DNA of 64,000 nt, taken from Pedobacter jeongneungensis (GTDB lineage Bacteria > Bacteroidota > Bacteroidia > Sphingobacteriales > Sphingobacteriaceae). Position numbers and translations under genes: made by a program. This document shows positions 8,724 to 18,182 of this stretch, one piece after another. The stretch's first letter is position 1, and each line of letters opens with the position of its first letter. Location of the stretch: contig NZ_AYMG01000027.1 of NCBI RefSeq assembly GCF_000633455.1, forward strand, positions 1 to 64,000, given 5' to 3'. The notes below the pieces were generated by a model that ran no database searches, was not told the origin of the DNA, and saw only the letters and a list, made by a program, of their open reading frames with translations.

Positions 8724-10154
8724 TTAGCTCATTTTTAATTTCTTTTGGATATCGTGTACGTAAGCTTTAAACTTCTTGTCGGTATCGATTAAATCTTCTA
8801 CGGTTTGGCAAGCATAAATTACGGTACTGTGATCGCGACCACCGAAGAAAGCCCCGATTGTTTTCAGTGATGATTTGGTATGACTTTTTGAAAGGTACAT
8901 CGAAATCTGACGTGCCTGAACAATTTCACGTTTACGTGTTTGCGATTTAACCATATCAACAGGAACCTCAAAATATTCACAAACCAATTTCTGGATATAT
9001 TCCATCGAAATTTCTTTAGAAGTATTTTTGATGAAGTTTTTCAACATCTGTTTAGCTAAGGCTAAATCAATTTCTTTTTTATTTAAAGTAGCCTGCGCCA
9101 GGAGCGATACCATAGCACCTTCAAGCTCACGTACGTTGTTATCAATGTTGTGCGCAACATATTCTACAACCTCGCCTGGTAATTCAATACCATCGGCATA
9201 CATTTTCTTTCTTAAGATGGCAATACGCGTTTCAAGATCAGGAATCTGCAAATCTGCAGAAAGCCCCCATTTGAAACGGCTTAACAAACGCTCTTCCAAA
9301 CCAGCTAAATCTTTCGGTGCTTTATCAGATGTTAAGATTACCTGTTTGCCCGATTGGTGTAAGTGGTTAAAAATGTGGAAGAAAATATCCTGTGTTTTTT
9401 CTTTACCTGCAAAGTTGTGTACATCATCCATGATAATTACATCCATTGCCTGGTAAAAGTTAACGAAATCGTTAATGGTGTTGTTTTTTAATGAGTCTAC
9501 AAACTGCTGACAGAATTTCTCACAACTTACGTAGATCACCAATTTATCTGGCATGCTGCGTTTAATCTCATTACCGATTGCCTGCGCCAGGTGGGTTTTA
9601 CCCAAACCTACTCCACCGTAAATCATTAAAGGGTTAAAAGACGTACCTCCTGGTTTAGCAGCTACAGCGTAACCTGCAGAACGCGCCAGGCGGTTGCAAT
9701 CTCCCTCAATATAATTTTCGAAAGTATAGTTAGAGTTTAATTGTGGATCAACATTTAATTTTTTTAATCCGGGGATAATAAAAGGGTTTTTAATATCCTT
9801 ATTAATGGAAACCGGAATCGGCATCGATTGTACCTTTGCCTCCGCTCCATTTCCATTTGAGGGCATATTGGTAGTATAAGGATTACCGCTGTTCGATGAT
9901 TTATCTACAACGATATTATATTCCAACCTGCCATCCTCTCCAAGTTGCTTTTTTACAGTCTTGCGTAGCAAGCCTACATAATGTTCTTCAAGCCATTCGT
10001 AAAAGAACAAACTTGGCACCTGTATGGTTAAAACCTTGCCTTCCAATTTAAGGGCCGTTATCGGCTCGAACCAGGTTTTGAAACTTTGGTTCGGAATATT
10101 ATCCTTAATAATTTGAAGACAGTTCTTCCACACTTCTGTACAAGTTTTTTCCAT
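8724..10154 (-). CDS. dnaA: Chromosomal replication initiator DnaA
   Basis: This 476-residue DnaA has the normal domain order. Domain I is at about 1-80; a variable linker rich in Ser/Asn/Pro runs to about 125; the AAA+ domain has Walker A GGVGLGKT (180-187) and Walker B IIMDDVHNF (240-248). The C-terminal DNA-binding domain includes GGRDHSTVIYACQTVEDL, the DnaA signature helix-turn-helix. DnaA-ATP binds DnaA boxes and melts oriC. The following gap (10155-10683) carries DnaA-box-like sequences. Confidence 0.97.
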   Translation of the reverse strand: MEKTCTEVWKNCLQIIKDNIPNQSFKTWFEPITALKLEGKVLTIQVPSLFFYEWLEEHYVGLLRKTVKKQLGEDGRLEYNIVVDKSSNSGNPYTTNMPSNGNGAEAKVQSMPIPVSINKDIKNPFIIPGLKKLNVDPQLNSNYTFENYIEGDCNRLARSAGYAVAAKPGGTSFNPLMIYGGVGLGKTHLAQAIGNEIKRSMPDKLVIYVSCEKFCQQFVDSLKNNTINDFVNFYQAMDVIIMDDVHNFAGKEKTQDIFFHIFNHLHQSGKQVILTSDKAPKDLAGLEERLLSRFKWGLSADLQIPDLETRIAILRKKMYADGIELPGEVVEYVAHNIDNNVRELEGAMVSLLAQATLNKKEIDLALAKQMLKNFIKNTSKEISMEYIQKLVCEYFEVPVDMVKSQTRKREIVQARQISMYLSKSHTKSSLKTIGAFFGGRDHSTVIYACQTVEDLIDTDKKFKAYVHDIQKKLKMS

Positions 10155-10683
10155 TGCGATTTCTATAATTTATTGGTTTACAGTGCCTATTCGAATTAAA
10201 GGGATGGTCCGTTTAGGGACTACGAATATTGACAAAATTATCAACATTTTAAACAAAAATTTCAAATAAATCGTAACGCACTGATAAGGAATATGGTAGC
10301 CCACTTAACCTCAATTTTTTATGTTGATAACTATTTATTAACACTGGTTATCCACATTACAATTATTTAACACGATTCTTTCCTTTTAATTTCAAATCGC
10401 TTTTAAAAAGCAAATTCTGAGCCATTTTAGCCTCTACCTAAGTATTTTAGCACCTTTTAATCCCGAATCAACTGAAAATCAAACCCATAATTAAAATAAT
10501 TGCACATCTTTTTAATCTTACTACTGATTTACCACACAAACACACACAAGATGTTGTGTATTTGTATGAATTTTACGACAGCATATACCCTGTTATCTAA
10601 AATTTTCAGCTAAGAGACTTGTTAAATAGTTAAACACATCCCAGCAGGAAGATTATCGTTATTTTAATCCTAAACCAAAGCCA
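10155..10683. other. Candidate oriC / dnaA upstream region
   Basis: This AT-rich gap between dnaA and the mutase gene carries a perfect DnaA box TTATCCACA at 10348-10356 (+). One-mismatch boxes TTATCAACA lie at 10238-10246 (+) and 10322-10330 (minus strand), and a two-mismatch TTATTAACA at 10335-10343 (+). Three of the four fall within 10322-10356. A box this close to dnaA could also serve dnaA autoregulation. The genes to the right are mostly on the minus strand, which does not fit a simple leading-strand bias. Confidence 0.45.
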
Positions 10684-12231
10684 TTAATACACACCAAAAG
10701 CATTCCTAAATACATCTGCTATTTCGCCAAGTGTGGCATATTTTTCAACGGCATCTATAATCAAGGGCATTACGTTGGTTTTGCTACCAGCTGCCTCATT
10801 TAATTTAGCGAGCGCTTTTTCCACCGCAACATGATCACGGGTTGACTTTAGATGATCAAGCTTTTCCGATTGCAGTTTACGGATCGAATCATCTATATTG
10901 AAAACTTCCGTCAATCCTTCCTCTTGCTGTGTAAATTTATTTACCCCAACTGAGATCCGTTCTCCACTTTCAATTTCTTTTTGATACTGATAAGACGCGC
11001 TTGCTATTTCATTTTGCATGTAATCGCTTTCAATAGCATTCACCGAACCACCCATTACATCTATCCTGTCGATGTAAGCCCATGCAGCAGCCTCAACCTC
11101 ATCAGTTAAACTCTCCACAAAGAAAGATCCCGCCAATGGATCTACAGTATCGGTAACCCCACTCTCAAAGGCAATAATCTGCTGGGTACGTAAAGCGATT
11201 TTTGCTGCCGACTCTGTTGGCAACGAAAGTGCCTCATCATAGCCATTGGTATGGAGCGATTGCGTACCGCCCAAAACCGCCGCCATGGCCTGATTACTCA
11301 CCCTGATTACGTTATTTAAAGGCTGTTGTGCAGTTAGCGTAGAACCTCCAGTCTGCGTATGAAACCTTAACATCTGGGCTTTTTCATCTGTAGCACCCAA
11401 ATCTTTGGTGATTTTTGCCCACATCCTCCTTGCTGCCCTAAATTTCGCGATTTCTTCAAAGAAATTATTGTGGCAATTAAAGAAAAATGATAAGCGTTTT
11501 GCAAAAACATTAATATCTAAACCTTTATCCAATGCAGCTTTTAAGTACGTTTTACCGTTAGCTAATGTAAAAGCAAGTTCCTGTACTGCTGTCGATCCAG
11601 CCTCACGGATATGATAACCAGAGATAGAAATGGTATTCCATTTGGGCACTTCTTTACTACAAAACTCAAAAATATCGGTAATCAGCCTCATGGATTGTTT
11701 TGGTGGATAAATATAAGTCCCCCTGGCGGCGTACTCTTTTAATATATCATTCTGAATGGTGCCCGAAATCTGTTTTAGATCTGCTCCCTGCTTTTTTGCC
11801 AGTGCAATGTACATAGCCAATAAAATTGAAGCTGTTGCATTGATGGTCATCGAGGTGGTAATATCTTTTAACTGAATGCCATCAAACAGGATTTCTATAT
11901 CTTTCAGCGAGTCGATAGCTACCCCAACCTTACCTACTTCACCATCAGCCATTTCATGATCAGAATCATACCCAATTTGAGTAGGAAGATCAAACGCCAC
12001 CGATAAACCTGTTGTTCCCTGCGCCAATAGATAATGATAACGTTTGTTCGATTCTTCAGCGGTAGAAAAACCGGCATACTGCCTCATGGTCCACAAACGT
12101 CCACGGTACATATCCTTTTGGATTCCCCTGGTAAAGGGAAATTCGCCCGGACGCTCATCCATCGGTTTGGCCTCGGTATACAAGGGCTTTATTTCAATGC
12201 CTGAAGTGGTGGTATGTTTTTTATCGCTCAT
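10684..12231 (-). CDS. Methylmalonyl-CoA mutase family, TIM-barrel subunit only
   Basis: This 515-residue protein matches the substrate-binding barrel of B12-dependent acyl-CoA mutases. MRQYAGFSTAEES has Tyr52 at the position of the methylmalonyl-specific tyrosine (phenylalanine in isobutyryl-CoA mutase). GLSVAFDLPTQIGYDSDHE and SLHTNGYDEALSLPTE follow. It ends after NAFGVY and lacks the C-terminal B12-binding domain (DxHxxG), so it must pair with a separate small subunit not in this window. It interconverts succinyl-CoA and methylmalonyl-CoA or a related pair. The exact substrate is inferred. Confidence 0.85.
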   Translation of the reverse strand: MSDKKHTTTSGIEIKPLYTEAKPMDERPGEFPFTRGIQKDMYRGRLWTMRQYAGFSTAEESNKRYHYLLAQGTTGLSVAFDLPTQIGYDSDHEMADGEVGKVGVAIDSLKDIEILFDGIQLKDITTSMTINATASILLAMYIALAKKQGADLKQISGTIQNDILKEYAARGTYIYPPKQSMRLITDIFEFCSKEVPKWNTISISGYHIREAGSTAVQELAFTLANGKTYLKAALDKGLDINVFAKRLSFFFNCHNNFFEEIAKFRAARRMWAKITKDLGATDEKAQMLRFHTQTGGSTLTAQQPLNNVIRVSNQAMAAVLGGTQSLHTNGYDEALSLPTESAAKIALRTQQIIAFESGVTDTVDPLAGSFFVESLTDEVEAAAWAYIDRIDVMGGSVNAIESDYMQNEIASASYQYQKEIESGERISVGVNKFTQQEEGLTEVFNIDDSIRKLQSEKLDHLKSTRDHVAVEKALAKLNEAAGSKTNVMPLIIDAVEKYATLGEIADVFRNAFGVY

Positions 12232-12300
12232 TTGGTTAGGTTATTAGTTCAGTGGATCATTAGCCATTAGTCCTTTATTGGTTCATAGTTAATAGCTAAG

Positions 12301-12397
12301 TTGGTTAACTGTTGAACTGGTTAATCGGTTAACTGAGCATAATGGCTGGCAATTTGTTGAGGCAATTAACCGATTTAAATAATTAACCAGTTAACCC
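12301..12397. repeat. GGTTAA-type inverted repeat
   Basis: The left part (ggttaactgttgaactggttaatcggttaactg, 12303-12335) is roughly the reverse complement of the right part (caattaaccg...ccagttaacc, 12363-12396), separated by about 27 bp. It sits between the two minus-strand genes and belongs to the same family as 14770-14852, 40961-41020 and 41512-41585. Confidence 0.65.
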
Positions 12398-12400
12398 TTC

Positions 12401-12931
12401 TTAAAACAGTCTATGTATATCCTTCTTAATTAACTCAATCGTTAAATCATAAGGATTTTCATCTATGCTGGCCATGTGCTGCAAAATTGCTTTACTCAGT
12501 TCAATTCCATTTGCATCCGCTGGCAAACCCTGAACGGCGTTATTGATCATTGCAATGGTATCGTCTTTTAATTTACGAACCACATTCCAGGTTACGCTAT
12601 CAACATATAACTGCTGGGTAATGTTATGCTGATACTCCGAACGTACCTCATTTAATATGCCTGCCTGTAAAGTTGCAATGGCAATTCCTTGTTGGTGCAG
12701 ACGCACAAGTAAGTTTGCAGGGTTAATGCGATCGATAAAAATGATTAAACGTTCGTGCGCCTGTAATCTTAGCGGTAAAATATGCGCCCGGCTTTCTTTA
12801 TTTAATTCAATATTTTTGAGGTTAAAAAACCGCTGAATATCGCTCTTTAAAATATAATAAACGGCCATTAATGCTGCGAAAATGCCTGCAAATAAGATCA
12901 CTACATCGACTAAAATCTGTTGGGTATTCAT
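12401..12931 (-). CDS. Conserved hypothetical protein with N-terminal membrane anchor
   Basis: This 176-residue protein has one membrane segment at about residues 8-27 (VDVVILFAGIFAALMAVYYI), then a helical cytoplasmic part with the pattern LRLQAHERLIIFIDRINPANLL. I recognise it as a Bacteroidota-typical conserved hypothetical, with no assigned function. It is followed by a GGTTAA-type repeat and then the mutase gene. Confidence 0.6.
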   Translation of the reverse strand: MNTQQILVDVVILFAGIFAALMAVYYILKSDIQRFFNLKNIELNKESRAHILPLRLQAHERLIIFIDRINPANLLVRLHQQGIAIATLQAGILNEVRSEYQHNITQQLYVDSVTWNVVRKLKDDTIAMINNAVQGLPADANGIELSKAILQHMASIDENPYDLTIELIKKDIHRLF

Positions 12932-13023
12932 AAGTATTGTTTATATACGGTAATATTAATGAACCGTTAAAAGCAAAAATGTGCATTATTATTTATATTT
13001 GTAACAGATAAAATTTAAATAAC

Positions 13024-13377
13024 ATGAGCACAACAGTTGATACAGCATTTGCACCGGTTACTTTTTCGGAAGGAGCAGCTAAAGAGTTATATAAATTAAA
13101 AGATCAGCAGGAGATCGGTGAGGATTACGGATTACGTGTTGGCGTAGAGGGCGGTGGTTGCGCTGGTATGAATTACATTTTGGGTTTCGATCAAAGAAAA
13201 GAAGGCGATCAGGAATATTTTATTGATGGCATTAAAGTTTTCATGAACAAAGCACACCAAATGTACTTAATGGGCATGATGATTGATTGGCAAGATGGTT
13301 TAAACTCACGTGGTTTTACCTTTGTTAACCCTAATGCAACCAGCACCTGTGGCTGTGGTACGAGTTTCTCGGCATAA
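13024..13377 (+). CDS. HesB/IscA-type iron-sulfur cluster assembly protein
   Basis: This 117-residue A-type Fe-S carrier has the three cysteines of the family: GGGCAGM near residue 47 and STCGCGTSF near the C-terminus (C-x~60-CGC). It would receive an Fe-S cluster and pass it to target proteins. TATATTTG at 12994-13001 fits a Bacteroidota -7 box 22 bp before the ATG. A weak hairpin plus T-run follows the gene. Confidence 0.88.
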   Translation: MSTTVDTAFAPVTFSEGAAKELYKLKDQQEIGEDYGLRVGVEGGGCAGMNYILGFDQRKEGDQEYFIDGIKVFMNKAHQMYLMGMMIDWQDGLNSRGFTFVNPNATSTCGCGTSFSA

Positions 13378-13405
13378 ATAAAATATTATTGTAACATATA
13401 GTGCG

Positions 13406-13440
13406 GTCCCCTTGTCTAAACATCGGGACTTTTTTTATTT
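13406..13440 (+). terminator. Probable terminator after the HesB/IscA gene
   Basis: gtccc (13406-13410) pairs with gggac (13425-13429) across a 14-nt loop and is followed directly by a T-rich run. The stem is only about 5 bp, so this is a moderate call. Confidence 0.5.
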
Positions 13441-13534
13441 TTACACATAAAGGTTTAAGGCAAAAGGTGTAGGGTGTAAGGTTAATCCCATCTTCATACT
13501 TGATACTCAATACTTGACTTGGTACTTACAATAA

Positions 13535-14764
13535 ATGAATTACAGAGAAAACATCAGACTGGCATTAGAATCTATTAAAGGTAACCGCTTGCGTACCATG
13601 CTTACTGCCTTGATTATTGCCATTGGTTTAATGGCCTTGGTTGGGATTTTAACCACGCTGGATGCTGTAAAGAAAAGTATGACGGATGCTTTTAGTAGCA
13701 TGGGTGCTAACTCATTTACGATCAGAAACCGAGGTACAGGAATCAGGATTGGGAATGGTAAAAGGCCAAAACCTTTTAAAGCGATCCGCTATGAAGATGC
13801 TGTTAAATTTAAAGATAGCCTCAATACACCGGCCACTGTTGCGGTGAGTGTTTTTGCCAGCGGTGGTTCTACTGTAAAATACGGAAGTTTAAAAACCAAT
13901 CCCAATATCAACGTTCAGGGGATTGATGAAAATGGTTTAGCCTCGCAGGGCTTAAATCTCTCGCAGGGAAGAAATTTTAGTGTTTCTGAAATACAATTGG
14001 GAAGCAATGTATGTATTGTAGGGGGTGAAGTAGTTGAAAAACTATTCAAAGATTCGGATCCATTGGATAAACTGATCAATGTAGGTAATAACCGTTTCAA
14101 AATTGTTGGCATACTGGAGAAAAAGGGATCAAGTATGGGCTTTAGCGGTGATAGGGCCGTTTATGTCCCGCTAATCAAAGCAAAACAGATTAATGCCAAT
14201 GCCAATCCATCTTATACCATAACGGTAATGGTTCCGAGCAATGAAATGCAGGAAAATATTATCGGCGAGTCTACTGCATTATTCAGGAATATCCGTAAGG
14301 TAAAAGTAAATGAAACCAATAACTTCGAAATCACCAAAAGTGATGCGATTGCCCAAACTTTATTCGAAAACCTGGCATTTGTTGCCATTGGTGGTGTTGC
14401 AATCGGGATCATTACATTAATTGGTGCTTCCATCGGATTAATGAATATCATGCTGGTATCGGTAACGGAACGTACACGCGAAATCGGGATCCGTAAGGCT
14501 ATTGGCGCTAACCCAAAGGTAATTCGTCGCCAGTTTTTAATTGAAGCGGTAGTGATCTGTTTAATCGGCGGTGTGTTTGGTATTTTCCTGGGGATCGTTT
14601 TAGGCAACCTGATTTCCCTTGCCATGGGCGGTTCATTCTTAATTCCCTGGTTATTTATTATAGGTGGTTTTGTGCTCTGCGTACTGGTAGGAATTCTTTC
14701 TGGCTATTACCCTGCTAAAAAAGCTTCGAAACTGGATCCTGTGGAGGCGTTGAGGTACGAATAA
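13535..14764 (+). CDS. ABC transporter permease, MacB/FtsX type
   Basis: This 409-residue permease has an N-terminal helix (LTALIIAIGLMALVGILTTL, about 22-41), a MacB-like periplasmic domain (about 50-270), and three C-terminal membrane helices. NIMLVSVTERTREIGIRKAI near 300-320 is the MacB/FtsX coupling motif. ATP-binding and membrane-fusion genes are not adjacent, so its partners are elsewhere. It could serve in lipoprotein, macrolide or peptide export. Confidence 0.8.
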   Translation: MNYRENIRLALESIKGNRLRTMLTALIIAIGLMALVGILTTLDAVKKSMTDAFSSMGANSFTIRNRGTGIRIGNGKRPKPFKAIRYEDAVKFKDSLNTPATVAVSVFASGGSTVKYGSLKTNPNINVQGIDENGLASQGLNLSQGRNFSVSEIQLGSNVCIVGGEVVEKLFKDSDPLDKLINVGNNRFKIVGILEKKGSSMGFSGDRAVYVPLIKAKQINANANPSYTITVMVPSNEMQENIIGESTALFRNIRKVKVNETNNFEITKSDAIAQTLFENLAFVAIGGVAIGIITLIGASIGLMNIMLVSVTERTREIGIRKAIGANPKVIRRQFLIEAVVICLIGGVFGIFLGIVLGNLISLAMGGSFLIPWLFIIGGFVLCVLVGILSGYYPAKKASKLDPVEALRYE

Positions 14765-14769
14765 CAGAA

Positions 14770-14852
14770 GGTTAATCGGTTAATTGTTTAAACTGCTTAA
14801 CTGCAGAAAGCTCTATACAATTAACCGATTAACCAATTTAAACAGTTAACCC
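14770..14852. repeat. GGTTAA-type inverted repeat
   Basis: ggttaatcggttaattgtttaaactg (14770-14795) is mirrored by caattaaccgattaaccaatttaaacagttaacc (14818-14851) in inverted order. It sits between the convergent permease and phosphatase genes and could act as a terminator hairpin for both. Confidence 0.65.
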
Positions 14853-14855
14853 AAT

Positions 14856-15593
14856 CTAAAGCAATGCATTATTAAGCTGATGCTGCGTAAGCAACTGCTG
14901 CATTAGAGGTGTGCTGAGACTGTCTTCGAGTGCGGCAGCATGTTTTAAGTGGTGCATATCGCTACCCAAAAAATCAACCATGTTATTATTTACCATTTCT
15001 TCTGCTACTTTTTTTGCTCCAGAACCATAATAACCTGTTAAAGCAATCGAATTTAATTGTAACAAACAGCCTGTTTCTCTGATTTGATGATAACTTTCAA
15101 AAGAACTGTAATAGTATGGGTACCTTTCGGGATGCGCCAAAACAGGTTTATAGCCAGCATCCTGTATGGTTTTGATAAAATCGATCAGGTTTTGAGGCAG
15201 ATTGATATAAGAAAGTTCGAACAACATGTAATTTTCGCCAAAGGTGAGCACCTCTTTCTGCCTGATTTTTTTCTCTAAAGTTTCATCCAGGTAATATTCA
15301 GCAGCGGCATTAACTTCTAAAGCGATTTCATTTTCTTCCAGGCCTTTTCTTAAAATATCCAATCCACGGTTAATAGTGTCTGGCGTATTACGGAAATAAT
15401 CGGCCATGATGTGCGGTGTTGCAATCAGTTTCTGATAACCTAAAGCTTTAAACTTTTTGGCCAGCAGCAATGCGTCTTTAAGGTTTTGTGCCCCATCATC
15501 AATCCCCGGAATGATGTGCGAGTGCATATCAGTCTTAATACCGGAGAAATTAAATTCGGGTGCTATTTTTTTCTTTTTAAATAATCCGAACAT
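14856..15593 (-). CDS. PHP-family tyrosine-protein phosphatase, CpsB/YwqE type
   Basis: This 245-residue PHP-domain protein has TDMHSHIIPGIDDGAQNLKD near residues 20-40, the first metal-binding cluster. KLIATPHIM, VLAHPERYPY and FLGSDMHHLKHA supply the remaining metal ligands. The family removes phosphate from bacterial tyrosine kinases that control capsule or exopolysaccharide export. It is the last gene of a run that starts with the sugar-nucleotide genes at 19493, which supports an exopolysaccharide role. No tyrosine kinase is in the window. Confidence 0.85.
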   Translation of the reverse strand: MFGLFKKKKIAPEFNFSGIKTDMHSHIIPGIDDGAQNLKDALLLAKKFKALGYQKLIATPHIMADYFRNTPDTINRGLDILRKGLEENEIALEVNAAAEYYLDETLEKKIRQKEVLTFGENYMLFELSYINLPQNLIDFIKTIQDAGYKPVLAHPERYPYYYSSFESYHQIRETGCLLQLNSIALTGYYGSGAKKVAEEMVNNNMVDFLGSDMHHLKHAAALEDSLSTPLMQQLLTQHQLNNALL

Positions 15594-15609
15594 AATAATA
15601 GGTCATAAT

Positions 15610-16167
15610 TTAGCTAATCTCTTTTGGCAAATTACTGGCTTCGGCTGCGCCAGCTAATTTAGAGGAATAGATTTTATCGAGTAAATGAGTCAGATCTTCA
15701 CTTAAATCGAACTGCAGGTCTTCGTGCAGTTTTTTGAATTTATTGATGGTTACCGCAACCGTTTTGATGTAATATACACTAAAAAGCATCATAAAATCGC
15801 GGTAACCAAAAATTGATTTTTTATAGTCAAAAGGGATGGCATTGAGGATAAACAATTTAAGCTCTACTTCCCCAACAGGATCTTTGGTTACTTTATAAAA
15901 GTGGTTCACCGAAGTAATCATCTTCCTTACTTTTACCAATGCCTCTTTGGCATTTAGTTTTTTAAGTTCCGGAATCTGTTCGTCAACATCGGCTTTAATC
16001 CTTTCTTTCCGGTCTTCCAGATCGGTTTCATCCTCTAATAATTTATAATGAAGGTGTTCGGTAAGCACTTTATCTTTGGCCACCAAACGCAATAACAGCT
16101 TGTCTTTTTCTTTAACAGGCAGCTCGGTAATGGCGGTTTTTAAATCTTTGTGCTCCGATAATTTCAT
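15610..16167 (-). CDS. Conserved hypothetical protein in the sugar-nucleotide operon
   Basis: This 185-residue protein is rich in Lys/Glu and predicted helical, with no signal peptide or membrane helix. I do not recognise a named family. It starts directly beside the galE stop (its start codon adjoins position 16168) and sits 16 bp before the phosphatase gene, so it is translated as part of this operon. Confidence 0.65.
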   Translation of the reverse strand: MKLSEHKDLKTAITELPVKEKDKLLLRLVAKDKVLTEHLHYKLLEDETDLEDRKERIKADVDEQIPELKKLNAKEALVKVRKMITSVNHFYKVTKDPVGEVELKLFILNAIPFDYKKSIFGYRDFMMLFSVYYIKTVAVTINKFKKLHEDLQFDLSEDLTHLLDKIYSSKLAGAAEASNLPKEIS

Positions 16168-17190
16168 CTAAAAAGGGTTAGCCTTAATGTATTTTTCCCA
16201 CTCCCATGCCGAGCGCATCATTTCATTGATATCGAGGTTAGCTTTCCAGCCTAGTTCATTATTCGATTTTTGTACATCGCCATAAATCTGAACAATATCC
16301 CCTGCCCTTCTCGGACCGATTTTATAATCGAGTTTTTCGCCATTTACTTTCTCAAAAGCGGCAATAATCTCTAAAACTGAAGAACCTTTACCAGTACCAA
16401 TATTAAAAACATCGTAATTGCCGTTAGGGTTTCCGTTTTCTAATTTTTTAATGGCGGCAACGTGTGCTTTTGCAAGATCTACCACATGGATATAATCGCG
16501 GATGGCTGAACCATCAGGGGTATTATAATCATCACCATAAACCGTAATCGGACCGCGTTTACCAATGGCCGACTGGGTAATAAAAGGAACCAGGTTTGCA
16601 GGCACACCGTTTGGCAATTCGCCGATCAAAGCTGTTTCGTGGGCACCAACCGGATTAAAATAACGCAAAGCGATTACATTTAAATCAGGAGTTACCGCAG
16701 CAGTTTCTGACAATATTTCTTCAGCAATCTGTTTGGTATTGCCATAAGGAGATTCGGCCTTCTGCACTGGCGCAGCTTCGGTTACCGGCAAAGTTTCTGG
16801 CTGACCGTAAACGGTACATGATGAAGAAAATACAAAATTAATTTTTCTGTTAAACGAGGTCAGCAGGTTAATTAATCCGTAAAAGTTATTTTTGTAATAT
16901 TTTAACGGTTGTTCTACCGATTCTCCTACGGCTTTTGAAGCTGCGAAGTGGATAATTCCATCAATATCTGTATGCTTTTCTGCAAATTCCTGCACCGCTT
17001 TTTCATCCTGAAGATCGATTTCATGAAAATCGAACCATTTGCCGGTGATGGCGTGCAGCTGGGTTAAAATTTTGATATTCGAGTTAGAAAGGTTATCGAT
17101 AATTACAACTTCGTATCCTGCGTTATGTAATTCTACAGCTGTGTGCGAACCTATGTATCCTGTTCCACCAGTAACTAATATTTTTGCCAT
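16168..17190 (-). CDS. galE: UDP-glucose 4-epimerase GalE
   Basis: This 340-residue extended SDR protein has VTGGTGYIGSHTAVELHNAG (residues about 5-24) for NAD+ and SPYGNTKQIAEEIL around 148-160 for the Tyr-x-x-x-Lys catalytic pair. FNPVGAHETALIGE and YGDDYNTPDGSAIRDYIHV are GalE hallmarks. It interconverts UDP-glucose and UDP-galactose. It follows the decarboxylase gene by one base. Confidence 0.92.
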   Translation of the reverse strand: MAKILVTGGTGYIGSHTAVELHNAGYEVVIIDNLSNSNIKILTQLHAITGKWFDFHEIDLQDEKAVQEFAEKHTDIDGIIHFAASKAVGESVEQPLKYYKNNFYGLINLLTSFNRKINFVFSSSCTVYGQPETLPVTEAAPVQKAESPYGNTKQIAEEILSETAAVTPDLNVIALRYFNPVGAHETALIGELPNGVPANLVPFITQSAIGKRGPITVYGDDYNTPDGSAIRDYIHVVDLAKAHVAAIKKLENGNPNGNYDVFNIGTGKGSSVLEIIAAFEKVNGEKLDYKIGPRRAGDIVQIYGDVQKSNNELGWKANLDINEMMRSAWEWEKYIKANPF

Positions 17191-17191
17191 T

Positions 17192-18181
17192 TTAACGGTT
17201 AAATGTGGTAAAATCTTTATGTTCTATTTTTTCCAAGGCCTCTGCAGGCAATGATTTAAAATATTCGTATGTAATTTTTAATCCTTCCGCACGTCCAATT
17301 TTTGGTTCCCAGCCCAGTATCTCTCTTGCCTTCGTAATATCTGGCCTGCGCTGTTTCGGATCATCCTGTGGAAGCTCCCTGTACACTATTTTCTGTGTGG
17401 TGCCCGTAAGTTTGATAATTTCTTCGCAGAACTGTTTGATGGTGATTTCGTCCGGGTTACCGATGTTCACAGGCTGGGCATAGTCGCTCATCAGCAAACG
17501 GTAAATCCCTTCGATCAGGTCATCCACGTAACAGAAAGAACGGGTCTGGCTTCCATCACCAAAGATAGTTAAATCTTCCCCTCTTAACGCCTGTCCGATA
17601 AAAGCAGGTAAAACACGGCCATCATTCAGGCGCATTCTTGGCCCATAGGTATTAAAGATTCTCACAATCCTGGTTTCTACCCCATGGAATGTATGGTAAG
17701 CCATGGTAATGGCTTCCTGGAAACGTTTGGCCTCATCGTATACTCCACGCGGACCAACAGGGTTTACGTTACCCCAGTATTCTTCAGGCTGTGGGTTTAC
17801 ATTCGGATCGCCATAAACTTCAGATGTAGAAGCAATCAGCATCCTTGCTTTTTTACTGCGGGCCAAACCTAAAAGATTATGCGTTCCCAAAGAGCCTACT
17901 TTAAGGGTCTGGATCGGGATTTTAAGGTAATCAATCGGGCTTGCAGGTGAGGCAAAATGTAAGATATAATCAAGTGTTCCGGGAATGTGCACAAATTTGG
18001 AAACATCATGGTTGTAAAACTCAAAATTCTCCAATTTGAACAGGTGCTCGATATTTGCCATATCACCAGTAATCAGGTTATCCATTCCGATAACGTGATA
18101 ACCTTCTTTTATAAAGCGATCGCAAAGGTGTGAGCCCAAAAATCCGGCAGCACCTGTAATCAATATTCTTTTCTTCCCCAT
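17192..18181 (-). CDS. UDP-glucuronate decarboxylase (UDP-xylose synthase)
   Basis: This 329-residue extended SDR has GAAGFLGSHLCDRFIKEG for NAD+. The catalytic Thr-Ser-Glu-Val-Tyr and the YDEAKRFQEA motif (Tyr-x-x-x-Lys) are characteristic of UXS. RIFNTYGPRMRLNDGRVLPA and GDGSQTRSFCYVDDLIEG also fit. It converts UDP-glucuronate to UDP-xylose, using the product of the next upstream gene (Ugd). Confidence 0.88.
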   Translation of the reverse strand: MGKKRILITGAAGFLGSHLCDRFIKEGYHVIGMDNLITGDMANIEHLFKLENFEFYNHDVSKFVHIPGTLDYILHFASPASPIDYLKIPIQTLKVGSLGTHNLLGLARSKKARMLIASTSEVYGDPNVNPQPEEYWGNVNPVGPRGVYDEAKRFQEAITMAYHTFHGVETRIVRIFNTYGPRMRLNDGRVLPAFIGQALRGEDLTIFGDGSQTRSFCYVDDLIEGIYRLLMSDYAQPVNIGNPDEITIKQFCEEIIKLTGTTQKIVYRELPQDDPKQRRPDITKAREILGWEPKIGRAEGLKITYEYFKSLPAEALEKIEHKDFTTFNR

Positions 18182-18182
18182 G

